In this document: positions 46,741-56,929 of the stretch, in pieces
Layout of the letters: every line of letters begins with the position of its first letter
Numbering within the stretch: position 1 is the first letter of the stretch
From: Cristatella mucedo
Taxonomy: Eukaryota; Bryozoa; Phylactolaemata; Cristatellidae
Direction: 5' to 3'
NCBI GenBank assembly: GCA_009760855.2
Contig: WPIO01000024.1
Coordinates: 2,040,001-2,104,000, forward strand
DNA: 64,000 nt
Program-made: the position numbers and the translations under genes
Notes under the pieces: model-generated
Told to the model about the DNA's origin: nothing
The model's database searches: none
Seen by the model: only the letters and a program-made list of their open reading frames with translations

Positions 46741-47717
46741 GAGGAATAATTCTAATCGCCATGTATCTTGGTTTCCTAATCTTATGCTGGCAATTTGTGA
46801 GATCTGAGGCTGGCTACGTGTTCATGCGAACGACTGTCCTTCTTCTGTATTCCTGTGAATTATCATGTGAATTCTCTAGTAAATTCTCATTTGGGGGCTC
46901 TTTCAGTAGGGGCTATGGCTCGACCGTAGATGAAGGCCTGGTAGAGTAATAAGTGCAAAATTCGTCTCGGCCTGTTTAACTATAGTATTAAAAGCAAGCC
47001 CCAAAAGGATTTCATTCACCAGTATTATAATTAGCTTTGCGACTTAGTAACAATTAGTCAGCTCAGGAAACATTTTCCTCTCTAGAGCGAGCACTCCGTA
47101 AGGAAGACCTATCGGATGGCCGAAAGGTCGCCAGCTGCCTTTTCAGACGACGAGCAACGTTAGCACTCGCATGCTGTCTCATGCCCTGCGTTGGCCGGAG
47201 CTGTAGGTGAAGGCCAGTGGGTGACTGGTTGAACAGATATTCTGACATAAACAGTGCATCCAGTTACCAGGTGGCATTCAGAGATGAGCTCTGTCAGTGT
47301 GGCAAAATCCAAAAATTCAGTACACGGATCTTCCATGCTATCAGCTAGGCTCTCGGTTTGTTACGGACATACAATGTAATTCCTATCTTCGTGCAAGACA
47401 TCCTAGCGATTCAGGTTAATTATGCTCAGCTAAAATAACTAAAATTAATAAAATGTGTAGCTTCTTAATGCCCGCGAGTTCCTTCAAGACGATAACTCAT
47501 TAATCTGATTATTTAGGCATTCGCTCTCCCTGCCCTTTACTGTCCACCTTACTATAATTTGTTATCCGCGACAGGTTATCTTATTCAGCCGCCTGGCTTA
47601 CATGCTTCCATTTAGGTGCTATCTGTATCCTACATATGTAGCTGTTGCTGTGAAATTTGCATTCACCACCGTTTACTCTACTTTAGCTAATCAATCTAAA
47701 TGAACTGTGACTTGTAG
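46740..47717. other. No recognised gene
   Basis: Mixed sequence; 47060-47240 is relatively GC-rich. If the exon at 47718 is real, this stretch would be its upstream intron. CTGTGACTTGTAG at 47705-47717 is the acceptor-like end. Confidence 0.3.
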
Positions 47718-47899
47718 GTGATGTACTGGAGCCGATTTACACAAACTTAGAACCGTCACACCCTTCAAGGGTTAGCGATTGCTTCTCAGTGGAGGATGTA
47801 TATTCCAAAACCCATCACAATATATATACATCGACAGATGAAGGCCTTAAAGCTGAAGACATCAGACTATATGAAATCCTGACATTGCATTCCAATTGA
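47718..47899 (+). CDS. Possible tyrosine-rich cytoplasmic-tail exon
   Basis: Directly after an acceptor-like CTTGTAG, a frame of 59 codons (phase set by GAT at 47720) runs to TGA. It is hydrophilic and contains four spaced tyrosines in short signalling-like contexts: PIYTNL, DVYSKT, NIYTST and RLYEIL. Two match YxxL (YTNL and YEIL). It has no hydrophobic segment. This is how the last exon of a receptor cytoplasmic tail often looks. There is no nearby partner exon that I can defend and no polyadenylation signal close downstream. A chance open frame of this length is not rare, so the motif pattern is the only support. Confidence 0.3.
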
Positions 47900-48595
47900 G
47901 GGGCCTTGCATCAGATTTTTCTTAAGTCAATTTGGGCAGAACATGAGTTTGTGTTGTTCCTTTACCATTAATTTTGCACTGTGTTCTTCCAATGGTATCT
48001 TTCGTGATCAACCGCGACTAGTTTTAGAAAAGCGAGCTAGCCCATAAATCTTGAATGTTAGCGATTGGAACTTTCGCAAACTCTCAGACAGAGTTTCATT
48101 ATGTTTAAGGCTAATATATCTTCGCATTTATGCATGCTCACAGAATCGTCTCGGCTTTGAGTGCAGGTGAACAGTCTCACGGTGAGCTATGAGTCCGTGG
48201 CTTATGGTGACAGTATACTCATTGATTAGACCGCATTATTTTATTCTAACGATCATAGGCACCTAATGATTCGATAGATCCTGTGTTCTACTGTGCCAAT
48301 TGGTATTCGATTTCTTTCATAGCTAATTGTAGCGGGCCGAATCAAGAATATCAACGAACATTATTGTGAGAGCTTTTATTATAGCTATGTAGTATTCGGG
48401 ATAATTCGCCATTAATCATAAGTCAGTAAACTGGTTATCGGAAAGCAAAGCACTGCAAATTTAAGACTCTTTTTCAACAAATCTGGCAGCTTTCCGATAC
48501 AGGAACTCAGCTACAAAAAGTGTAAGCTTGAAAGCACATGTCCTCTTTTAATTAATATTCCTTCCCTTCATAATCATAAAAGTAATACGTAACAA
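47900..48595. other. No recognised feature
   Basis: AT-rich sequence without supported features. Confidence 0.35.
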
Positions 48596-48597
48596 TG

Positions 48598-48655
48598 TAG
48601 CGCCCTTCGAGAACCCAGTCTCTTTCTATGCATGATACATTTGCCACAAAGAAAG
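48598..48655 (-). mobile_element. LINE-A 3' terminus only
   Basis: TAGCGCCCTTCGAGAACCCAGTCTCTTTCTATGCATGATACATTTGCC is the reverse of the LINE-A tail stem-loop. Only about 60 bases remain. Confidence 0.7.
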
Positions 48656-48752
48656 TACGATCACTGATTTGGCCCAGTGCTTAAGGGGCCTATCCCCACC
48701 AAGATCTCGCCGAGGTCGTGGGCTTGAGCCCATGGTATACGTAAAGCACCTG
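48655..48752 (+). mobile_element. SINE-1 head fragment
   Basis: A-box-like TTGGCCCAGTGCTTAAGGGG and B-box-like GGTCGTGGGCTTGAGCCC, followed by GTATACGTAAAGCACCTG. The rest of the SINE tail is missing. Confidence 0.55.
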
Positions 48753-48759
48753 CCCCTCT

Positions 48760-49990
48760 GCTAGGAGTCTATGTGGCAGCATGGGCACCACAAGCCCTCT
48801 CAGAGGTCGGATACACCCGAGCCAGGTTTAGGCTCCTCTTCTAGCCTGGCTGATGGAGGAAGCCTTTCTACTAGCTCCGCTCCCGTAGCACTCTGCCTGC
48901 ATCCAGCCAGTGAGATTAGCCTGGCCTTCGAAGGCAGCGAACTCGGCCGTAACGATTCGGACAAGCAGCACGGTTGAACATGTGCCGAACCTGGCAGGGC
49001 TCCTCGAGATGGCTTAGATTTGACTGCCCTACGCGCCAGCATATTCACTGCCAATTTGCAGCTGATGTGTGAGCACAATGATTGGCATTACGGTGGGTAC
49101 GTACAAAAGCGATGGTGTGCTACAATATTCCATTTTAATTGCAGCATTGCTCCATCGACTTCCGGTCTATCGTAGCTTCATTAATTTACTCGAGATGTCG
49201 AGAGCCGGAGCCAAGGGCTGAGAGGGGTTTATTCTACCAAGAGATGAGAGGGGCGAGGATGCTGGGCTGTATACAAAGCAGAGGCAGTGGCTTTCGTGGC
49301 CAGAGCAGAAGCTGGAAAACGTGGCGGGGGGGGGGGGACATTTCTATCTGCATTCATAGCTCACACAGCTGCCTAGCAAATGTCACGGCCGTAGCACTGC
49401 CAGCCACCTGTACCGGTTAAGTATGCAGCTAGCAAAGCACGTATCTACTCTGTTCAAAATCTCTCCCGTGGGTTAACACCAGGTAATGTTACAGAGCCGC
49501 TCCTCAATTAATGGGGCGAGAGAACAGCAAATAAAATATAGCAGGCAATAAAAAGACACCGGGAAGTATTTCTACGCGCACTACAGGCAACCAGTATGTA
49601 CTGGAAGAGCATACGTAGTGGCTAGACTACATTTCAGTTTGCTGCCTACGAAATACACGGACAGTCCTTGATCAAACGTTCACCACAAACCAGAACAGAT
49701 GGGTATAGGCTCTAATATCTTGCAACTGGTTACACAAATATTCGCATTGCAAACCCGGAAGCCCAGTATTTCATACTCTTCAGTAGCTTAGCCAAGGTCC
49801 TCAGCCTCTAATAAGTCTTACACAAATTCCATTCCGCATTTATTATTGATGTTGGCGTATTACGAAAAACGTCTCTCAAATTAAACGATACAAATAATTA
49901 TACAAATAAGTGAAAACAACTTGCTAATAAAGAGCAAACGTAAATGTTATTAAAATAATTGGAAAATTGTCCCTGAAAATGAGAACCATC
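48760..49990. other. No recognised gene
   Basis: 48770-49080 is GC-rich with overlapping frames on both strands but no domain. A G run of 12 lies near 49326-49337. Further right it is AT-rich. Confidence 0.35.
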
Positions 49991-49994
49991 AGAA

Positions 49995-50745
49995 AATCAA
50001 GTCAGGCTGTCCTGATACCAAGCCACCTTTTACTAGACGATCACACTATATTCTTCGCCGTATTTACCTACTTTCGGCTATATAAATTTAAAAAAACTGA
50101 GTTCCGCTTGGACATGGCTATCGTATCGATGATGGAAATGTACCTGCGAGGTTCCAATTTGACTTCTGTAAATCACTACTTGCTGGTCTTTCGGCTTGTG
50201 GGCTCAGGTGTTCACCGTTATCGAAAAACTCTCCAGCCAGGCTTGTCTAGTTAGAGCGGCTCAGCTGCAACAATACAGTGGTTCTCGAGGACTCACGCTG
50301 GCTCCAACGAAGCATCGCATCGACTTTGAGGTTCTGTCGTTTTCTTTCTTCTCTAGCTTTTTCTAGCTCCAGTCTATCCGAAATGATTCTTCTTCTTCAG
50401 GCTTGGCATCGTAGAAACCAGCTGTTCTGACGCGAGGCATTAAGCTATGCCTCGAAATCAACTTTGATTACTTTGGAAACCGTGCCTTTACATCGTAAGA
50501 TCGTAACTGCAGAAACGAACCAGGACTTAATTCACACTATTCCCTGCATGGAAAATAATTTAACAGAAGAAAAATGCTATTCAGAGCATTTTCTGGGTCC
50601 TAGTCATTAACCTCGGTGTGCATACGGACGTAAATGTTTTTCGTGTCGCCGATTTTGACATTGACGAGCTTTTCTTTCAATCTAATTAAAGTGAGTGGAA
50701 AGACATTTAACTCTCTGAGGGTTTTAAAAACCTACATTATTATTA
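49995..50745 (+). mobile_element. LINE-A copy, strongly diverged
   Basis: Recognisable by order: LIPSHLLLDDHTIFFAVFTYFRLYKF (equivalent of the LSLDDH...FQL region), NHYLLVFRL, GCTGGCTCCAACGAAGCATCGCATCGACTTTGAGGTTCTGTCG (equivalent of LPVKQRIDFKVLS), and the end AAAGTGAGTGGAAAGACATTTAACTCTCTGAGGG with ATTATTATTATC. One of the older copies. Confidence 0.8.
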
Positions 50746-50749
50746 TCAT

Positions 50750-51035
50750 CACGCCTTTCATATTTGTATGCTGCATGGCAGAGCTTAATCCTTAAAACGA
50801 CATTGTTGATAAATGTACATAGGTGAAGTTTTATTTACTGCAGAAGCTGCATCACCAGGTGCATGCAGGGAGTTTGAGCCGATATCGTAAGAGGGCACTG
50901 CAGAAGATACAAATGGCTGCTAGTAACTATTTCTGCAATTCGTGTCATTATACTGCAAATGGCTCCGCCTAAGCCTTTAGAAAAAAAAGCCGAAGCAAGA
51001 AGCAATAGACGTGCATAAATTGATCCATTCATCTT
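50750..51035. other. No recognised feature
   Basis: Short stretch without a supported feature. Confidence 0.3.
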
Positions 51036-51039
51036 CATC

Positions 51040-51300
51040 TCCTTCTGTTATTCCAAAAAACCACAAAGACGACGGGGGGGTTACGCACGAGAGTTAAATA
51101 TAGCACCCTTGAAGCCTATGCGTGCTTTCGGCAGCAAAAGGATTTAATCTCAATTAGCAAAGAAACAGGGAGAAGTTTAGCTGAGAGGGGAGAGCATTTG
51201 CGGTAGTAAGTAGCATGGAAGGTGCAGCTTTGAATATTTGGAAAAGATGTGCCGCAGTGGTCAAAATCCTACCACAACTAGTGCTTAACCGCGCTTTAAA
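51040..51300 (-). mobile_element. LINE-B 3' fragment, diverged
   Basis: Reads leftward the C-terminal HLFQIFKAAPSMLLTTANAL-type alternative-frame signature and the 3' UTR (CTCTCGTGCGTAACCCCCCCGTCGTCTTTGTGG). A run of seven G lies within it. Confidence 0.75.
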
Positions 51301-51416
51301 CTTTCTTGTCGGAATTTTTGATAACTGAGCTATCGTTAGGGGGAACGCAGAATACATGGAAGGTGTTTCTGACCCCACCGAAGATGGCCCGCCCGTCGGT
51401 ATTGACTAATGACGAC

Positions 51417-51417
<1 letters not shown>

Positions 51418-51456
<39 letters not shown>

Positions 51457-51606
51457 AACACTAGATAAAGCACCCTCAGAGAACTCAATCTCTTTCTAAG
51501 TGCTTAACGTTTGCTTCAAAAGAAGCACGATTGAATAATTTGTGGTAGCGTGCTAACTAAACAACATGAATAACAAGGTAAAGGTGACATACCCAGGGTT
51601 AGCATA
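51418..51606 (-). mobile_element. LINE-A 3' end with expanded tail
   Basis: 51465-51606 is the LINE-A 3' UTR in reverse (GCACCCTCAGAGAACTCAATCTCTTTCTAAGTGC). The adjoining 51418-51452 is an uninterrupted run of about 12 TAA units, the expanded ATT tail of the element. Confidence 0.88.
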
Positions 51607-51655
51607 GGTCTTTATGACTTTGTGGAGTTACAGACGGAGATACATTACATTTACG
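51605..51655 (+). mobile_element. LINE-B 3' terminus only
   Basis: GGTCTTTATGACTTTGTGGAGTTACAGACGGAGATACATTACATT is the last 45-50 bases of LINE-B, joined directly to the LINE-A fragment. Confidence 0.85.
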
Positions 51656-52032
51656 TTTTTCAGCCGAACAGTTCATTAGATAACGGTTAGCTTGGGCTAT
51701 TAAGCCAGGTTGGTGCTGCTCTGTGAACATATCGACCTCGGAAAGATCCGACCTCGGGTCTGCCATCAAAACTTCGGAGCTGCTGAGCTCACACGCACAC
51801 CAACATAAACGCAACAGTCATTCGATTTTATGCCTACTCTAACATTTCTACGCACCAAACGGATCAATGGGTAGGCGAGCACTAAAAAAAACCGTAGCCC
51901 CTTTTATGTCTTTCCGCTTTCTATTTCCGGAGAAAAAAGGCTGAGCGTTCCAAGCCGAGGCATTACCTATTGCTGCAGCTATGCACTTGGTCACTGTTCG
52001 TGCAGCATTCGCAGGTCATACAGGGGCAATCG
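51656..52032. other. No recognised feature
   Basis: Sequence left of the foldback repeat, no supported features. Confidence 0.35.
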
Positions 52033-52157
52033 AGAGTAGCATGTTTTTGAATGTTATGTAGCCTAGGGCTCGGCCTCCGATCAGCAATCTCACTACGTTC
52101 GATTGCTTCTCGTTCGTCCAAGACCCTAGTCTCTATTACATTCAAAAACATACTACT
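52033..52157. repeat. Foldback element at the edge of the viral region
   Basis: AGTAGCATGTTTTTGAATGT at 52033-52052 is the inverted copy of ACATTCAAAAACATACTACT at 52138-52157 (19 of 20 match). Pairing continues inward with CTAGGG near 52063 against CCCTAG near 52122 and GCAATC against GATTGC near the tip. The whole 125 bases fold into one imperfect hairpin. It could be a small foldback transposon, a hairpin RNA, or remnants of the terminal repeat of the adjoining element. Confidence 0.75.
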
Positions 52158-52240
52158 GTATGGGTATACTTGAGCAATTTTATTTATATACTATAATAAT
52201 TGTTTTACTTTTCCAGGAAGACTTTTAATTTATATAGAAA

Positions 52241-52640
52241 ATGTCTAATTTAAGAAAAAAGTATGTTGTAAAAATACATGATGAAATCATTCAATTCAAT
52301 ACCAAGGTGAGGGCGTGTCTAACAAATCTAACAAAAATAAGATACATAATCAAAGTTATAAACATAGTAATAAACATATGAGTAACGGCCTCTAGTACTT
52401 ATATTCAATCTTTTCCAGATATTACTTATGTAGTCTGTTTTTTCTGCACTAACCACAAAGATGGTAGCAGTTGATGGTGTTCTAGCTGAAATCGACAAGC
52501 GTATACAATCTACCTTATAATCTAATTCAACATTTATTTCTAAGATGACACATGCTTTTTCTGATGAAGTAATTACAAAAGAATAATTTGAAGATATTAT
52601 AGCCGAACGTTCGCAAAGAGAAGCTACTCCTGTTCAATTA
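52241..52640 (+). other. Terminal region of the element, no firm gene
   Basis: A 41-codon plus frame starts at ATG 52241 (MSNLRKKYVVKIHDEIIQF) and has a donor-like AAG/GTGAGG. Near 52460-52620 another plus-strand stretch with two stops reads MVAVDGVLAEIDKR and DIIAERSQREATPVQ. I do not recognise either, and no splice scheme joins them in frame. They may be a decayed rightward gene at the left tip. Confidence 0.3.
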
Positions 52641-52643
52641 ATT

Positions 52644-53470
52644 ACAATTCTTCTCTAACAAAACTATTTTTAACATTATTAACCCAAGAACCTACCGGTT
52701 GGTCTTTCATTACCACTATTCTAACAATAATATGTTTAGGTAAACTCCATATCGGATCTGTGGCTCTTCTTCTCTTTTCATCTTCTCCTTCACCTGGTTC
52801 TAGTAAATACCTAACAGTTGTTCCAAGTTCTAATAACTGTTCCTTTTCTCCTACTTCTCAATGATATTTTGGTATATTTAATTTTACGATTTCTTTTTTA
52901 TTGCTTTAGCAGGTTCTTCACTAATTGTGCTTGTAATTTTATTATTTGGGCTATCAAGAATTGCTGGTAAATTATCAATCCACTCTTTATCTCTAACATA
53001 ATCTCCTTTATTATTACTTTCTAACTCTTTTTCATATTGCGCAATAAAGGCTCTTTCTGCTACTGCTCGATTAATTCTTTGAACAAGTGCAACACTCTTT
53101 TTACTAGTAGCTTCTATTACACGTGTTTCGTGTCTTTTCATTTTCTTAACTCTCCTTTAAACTCTGATCCAGGATCTACTGTTATCGTCTTTGGCCACTT
53201 TAAAGAACCTTCTGTATAAATGTCTATTATTGCTTGTGCTACTTCTTTATAAGTTTTTTTTAAGTGGTCTTGAATTTTTATATCTGCTAGCAGCATAAAT
53301 GGCACTAAAAGCGTATTTGTATCCAAAATCATTTGGAATAAACAAAATTTCTGCTTGGTAATTTTCATTAGTTGCAGCCATATCAAAGAAACTTTTCGGA
53401 ATTTTACTTTGGTCTTGGTTTGAATACTTGGCTTATATCTAAGTAAGAATCGAATTGTCTTTTTTTCTTA
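52644..53470 (-). pseudogene. Polinton rve-family integrase, frameshifted
   Basis: Retrovirus-type DDE integrase that would insert the element into DNA. Reading leftward: a KPRP block (53430), the first strands of the rve fold (ENYQAEILFIPNDFGY, FSAIYAASRYKNSRPL, 53270-53370), then in another frame WPKTITVDPGSEFKGEL (53140-53190) holding the second catalytic Asp and a D-G-EF motif. KSVALVQRINRAVAERAF (near 53070) holds the usual helix with the catalytic Glu. The C-terminal region has a VRYLLEPGEG-like strand, RRATDPIWSLPKHI and VREEL (52650-52820), typical of Polinton integrases. Breaks include a frameshift at an eight-T run near 53256-53263 and a stop near 52860. Its place at the element's end fits the family. 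Confidence 0.8.
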
Positions 53471-53479
53471 CTTTTGGAA

Positions 53480-53935
53480 CTAAATAAGAAATTCTATAGA
53501 AATTGAAATATTTTGTAAGATTTGTTCCAAATATTTTAAAGATTAAGCGAAGAACAAAGTTAAAGTAAGACAAGAGCTGTGATTTCTGTGATTTATATAG
53601 TAATGAAACAAAGTTCTATTAGAGTATTCTACGAAATAATAAAAAAATAGTGTGCAGATTGCTATTATTCTAATAAGTATTTTAAAGAAAGAACAAGTAA
53701 ACTCTCCTGTCTTGCAAGAAAACATTTCAAAAAATGATGTTCAGAACTATTTTGTATTCATCGCTATTTAGACCATGAAGCTATTTGTGCTATTGCGAAA
53801 TTTTTCCTTTAGTAAAAGGTAAACGTAAAGCAACAAAATTAAAAGAACTAAATGTTTTATTAGTTCATTTGAATTTGTCATGCGAGTATGTAACTAACCA
53901 AGAGATTTACTCTTTAATCTCCTAGGTTATCAGCA
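53480..53935. other. Intergenic part of the element
   Basis: AT-rich sequence between the integrase and fibre genes. Minus-strand frames here look like low-complexity artefacts. Confidence 0.4.
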
Positions 53936-53937
53936 AT

Positions 53938-54544
53938 TTAGTAGTCAGTTGGAATTCTGTTGAAGTAAGCATCGTACTTCAAATCTGTTGATGTATTTAT
54001 AATATAATTCATAGATCTAGGATTTAATGACTCAGGAATTACTTCTTTTATTTTTTTACTGTTTTGTCAACATAAGATTTTGTTGTAGCATCTGAAGGAT
54101 TAACAAGATCTGCAACATTTATTATTGAGTTGTAATTCATATTTAGATTTTTGTTGCAGGATAACCTTTTAGCATTACATCTCGTTTTCATCATCTATAT
54201 GTAACACAAAAATTATTAGGAAGACCACTAGGTGTAGTATTACTTGAATTCCAACGATTAGAAGTAATTGCAAATCCATTCGTATTTAGATCACCAGTCA
54301 TTGTATCACCAGATTTTTTACCAAAATTGCCTACCTGACTAATATTAACAGAATCAGGAGGATTGACTCCTTGACTAAGATTAATAGCTGGTTGACCTTG
54401 AAAATGTATTGATCCATTACCAGTTACCATACAATTAAAATCTGCATAAACTTTTGTTACAGCATCTGAAGGATTAACAGGATCACTTAGATTCATAATT
54501 ACATTTCCATGTGCATCAAGATCTGATAATATATAACCATTCAT
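53938..54544 (-). pseudogene. Phage-type fibre-repeat protein
   Basis: About 200 residues. It contains at least three copies of a short unit of the form N-hydrophobic-(S/A)D-PVNPSDA-TK-Y-D: LSDPVNPSDAVTKVYADFN (54460), LSQGVNPPDSVNISQVGNFG (54360) and VADLVNPSDATTKSYVDKT (54080-54110). The middle part has KSGDTMTGDLNTNGFAI. The GDTMTGDLNMNG / DAVTK-YVD units are those of bacteriophage tail-fibre and collar proteins and also occur in some eukaryotic viruses and animal genomes. A role in attachment of a virion is inferred, not shown. Breaks: a stop near 54190 and a shift in a seven-A run near 54060. Next to the integrase gene, same strand. Confidence 0.65.
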
Positions 54545-54559
54545 TTTGTGACATAGCCA

Positions 54560-55214
54560 CTAACATTTACTCTGTGATCAATCTATATATTCATTGATTA
54601 AAACTTTTGATCTATCTAATACTTTTTTTTACGTTTGGTACTATTCTAACAAATCTATCAGGATCTTCTTCTTTTACTACTTGCATTAGGATCTTTTTAT
54701 CTAATACTTTATATCATAACCTTTATCTTTTTTATTATTAAATCAGCCGTACTTGCTTATAATACCAAACTCAGAGTCAAAGTACTTTTCATCTTTAAGT
54801 AACAGCATAATCAGTTGAAATTCTAACATTACCTGCAGCTACAAAATCTAGTGGTTTTTCTTCACAGTTTAGTCCAAGAACACAGATTTCCAATTCAGAA
54901 TAATAACATTCAGTTAATCCTAAAACATGCAAACCTGGTTAGCATTGAGCATGATACTGTTTAGGTACAAAATCTCCAATAATATTTCTACTCTGTAAGC
55001 ATTCTATTTCTACTAAAGTATTTCCATCAATTATACCATCTGGAGAATATATGTATACACCATCACTAGTAAAACAATCATTAGGGCGTTCGAGATTTGC
55101 TCTTAGTTTCATTTCTAAAAACTTAGCAACAATAGGTTCAAATAATTTACCAGATAGCATTGGTGGAAACTTCATCTTTGAGTTGTCAGCAATATATTTT
55201 GTAGTTTTCCATTA
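54560..55214 (-). pseudogene. YqaJ-like viral nuclease
   Basis: A PD-(D/E)xK nuclease of the YqaJ/lambda-exonuclease kind, which in viruses trims DNA ends for recombination. The 78-codon frame 54939-55175 has GKLFEPIVAKFLEM (the GxxxE helix), SPDGIIDGNTLVEIECLQ (catalytic Asp plus E-I-E in place of the more usual E-x-K) and VPKQYHAQ (the QYxxQ helix). After a stop it reads on in frame as GLHVLGLTECYYSELEI. The Lys of the ExK motif appears to be Cys or Glu here, so activity is doubtful even before the stop. The last 200 bases (54560-54780) read VKEEDPDRFVRIVPN in a broken frame and are assigned here only by continuity. Confidence 0.6.
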
Positions 55215-55215
55215 G

Positions 55216-56897
55216 CCATTATATCAATATCAACTTCTGTTGGATTACCAAATATGATATCATTTCCTAACATAGAATTGACTTCTGATCCACCAATATT
55301 CAATGACATTGGTTGTTTCCATTCATCAGAACGTTGTATAAAATCAAAATTGTGTTCATTATATTGACTTAAATTGTTTTTTTAATGTCAGTTCCATCAT
55401 ATATGAAAGTTCCTTTAGCCATGTAAATTGTGATCCATTGCCATTAAAATTTATTTCAGCTGAATTCTCACAGATAGTTAAGTAATGAAAAATAATATTT
55501 GTAGCAGGATTAGCAGGAATTGGACTATTAAATTCAATAGTTACATCAAGTTTAGAAGTAATTCTTATAGGTTCGTCGTTGTATTGTAAGTCAATCCTGT
55601 AAATTGGATATCTTGACAACTATTCAGGATAAGTAACACCAACTGGTTCAGTAAATTCCTTCAATTCAAGATACTGTTTTTTAAATTCAGTAAAATCTAA
55701 ATTTACCGTTGAACACTTTCCATCCTTTGGATACTACTTCTAGTAATGGCTGGATATTTTTTTAACCGTTAGCAAGTACAGTTACATTTTTAGTATCCCA
55801 GTGGTTACACGTGCATGGATTTCCTGTATAATCATTGTATTTATTAAAATTCTGTGAAGCTACAATTAACCATTTAAATTTATCAATAATATTTTGTACA
55901 GATAATTTTCTAGTATATTTTAATCCTTGATTGAAACTATTGAGTGTCATATTTTCATAACGTCTAACTCTGCAATTAAGTTTAATTTCCTTTGATCTCT
56001 CACATAATATAACTGCAAGAGCTCTTTGAATGCTTTCTTTAGGAGTAATACATGGAACTATTAGCCTCATTTTGGACATGTTAACTCTAAATGCATTCCA
56101 AAGACCATCACCAGCAGTTGATGCAGCTGTTCTAGTTTCAACTGTATTGGTTGCATTAGCAGCTAATCCTGATACACCTGTCATTATAGCATCAAAGTCT
56201 GATCCACGAACGCTTGTCATTTCAAGTGTAAATTGATAATATAAAGAATTGTGTTTAAATCTGCACAAAATTCAGATAATCTTGAAAGTAGAAGTAAAAT
56301 ACTGAATGTATCTTGGTTGTTTGCTTGAACATTCGAAAGTCCTCTTTTGTACACAAAATCAATATTATTATTAACAGCTGTAAAAGCAGGAGGACCAGTA
56401 TAAATATTAGTAGCAATCCACATATCTTTAATTGAACTTGCCTCATATTTTTTCCATCTATTTGCAGGTCTTTCTGTTCGGTTGCAGTCATTTGGATAGC
56501 TAAGAAGTCCCATAAGTGTTGAAACTGTTCCAGATCCTTGTTGTAATAAAAGGCTTTCTATTTCCTCTGCACTAAGTCTAATTCTCATTGAACTAAGTGA
56601 CCACGCACTTGCATTGCTGACCAGACCAGCAGCGAGGTTTCTATTTGGTGCAGCCTACGCACCATTAGCAACTTTCTAAACTTAGAGTTGTCTTTCAAGT
56701 AATAGATTAGCATTTGACAGCCCCTAACACATCTGCTGTTCACTAGGAACAGCAAATGTTACTAGTTTATTTGAAATACTGTCCGTTTCGTTTCCATTTG
56801 TTTGGTATAATTCTCTGTATTGATAATATGTAACTTTATAAGTAGAAAGGGTTGAAAGACCTAATTCAAGTATTGATTCAATAGTAGCACTAGCCAT
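55216..56897 (-). pseudogene. Double-jelly-roll major capsid protein
   Basis: Likely the main shell protein. It starts MASATIESILELG at 56897. The first half has SFSILLLL-SRLSEFCADLN-type sequence (56290), then YYQFTLEMTSVRGSDFDAIM (56200) and NMSKMRLIVPCITPKES (56030-56070). The second half has DKFKWLIVASQNFNKYNDY (55850), HWDTKNVTVLANG (55770), YPKDGKCSTVNLDF, then RYPIYRIDLQYNDEPIRI (55560-55610) and LDVTIEFNSPIPANPATN (55500). This series (a KP-WI-AFQ block, an N--V-LN--YP block, a PI-V-DLS-Q-E block, then N-PANT) is what I know from capsid proteins of invertebrate Polintons. Breaks: three stops at 56640-56725, a shift near 56260, stops near 55760 and 55620, and a shift near 55380. The C-terminal boundary with the nuclease is uncertain. 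Confidence 0.72.
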
Positions 56898-56929
56898 TTC
56901 TTCTATATAAAAAAGTAAAAAAGTAAATA

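Noticed and set aside
46659-46949. 96-codon plus frame with a hydrophobic stretch that looks like a membrane segment
   Set aside because: Its first third is antisense to a SINE-1 copy. No splice border or relative supports it.
51418-51452. CRISPR-like or regulatory repeat
   Set aside because: It is a plain TAA microsatellite continuous with a LINE-A tail. No spaced direct repeats resembling a CRISPR array were seen in the window.
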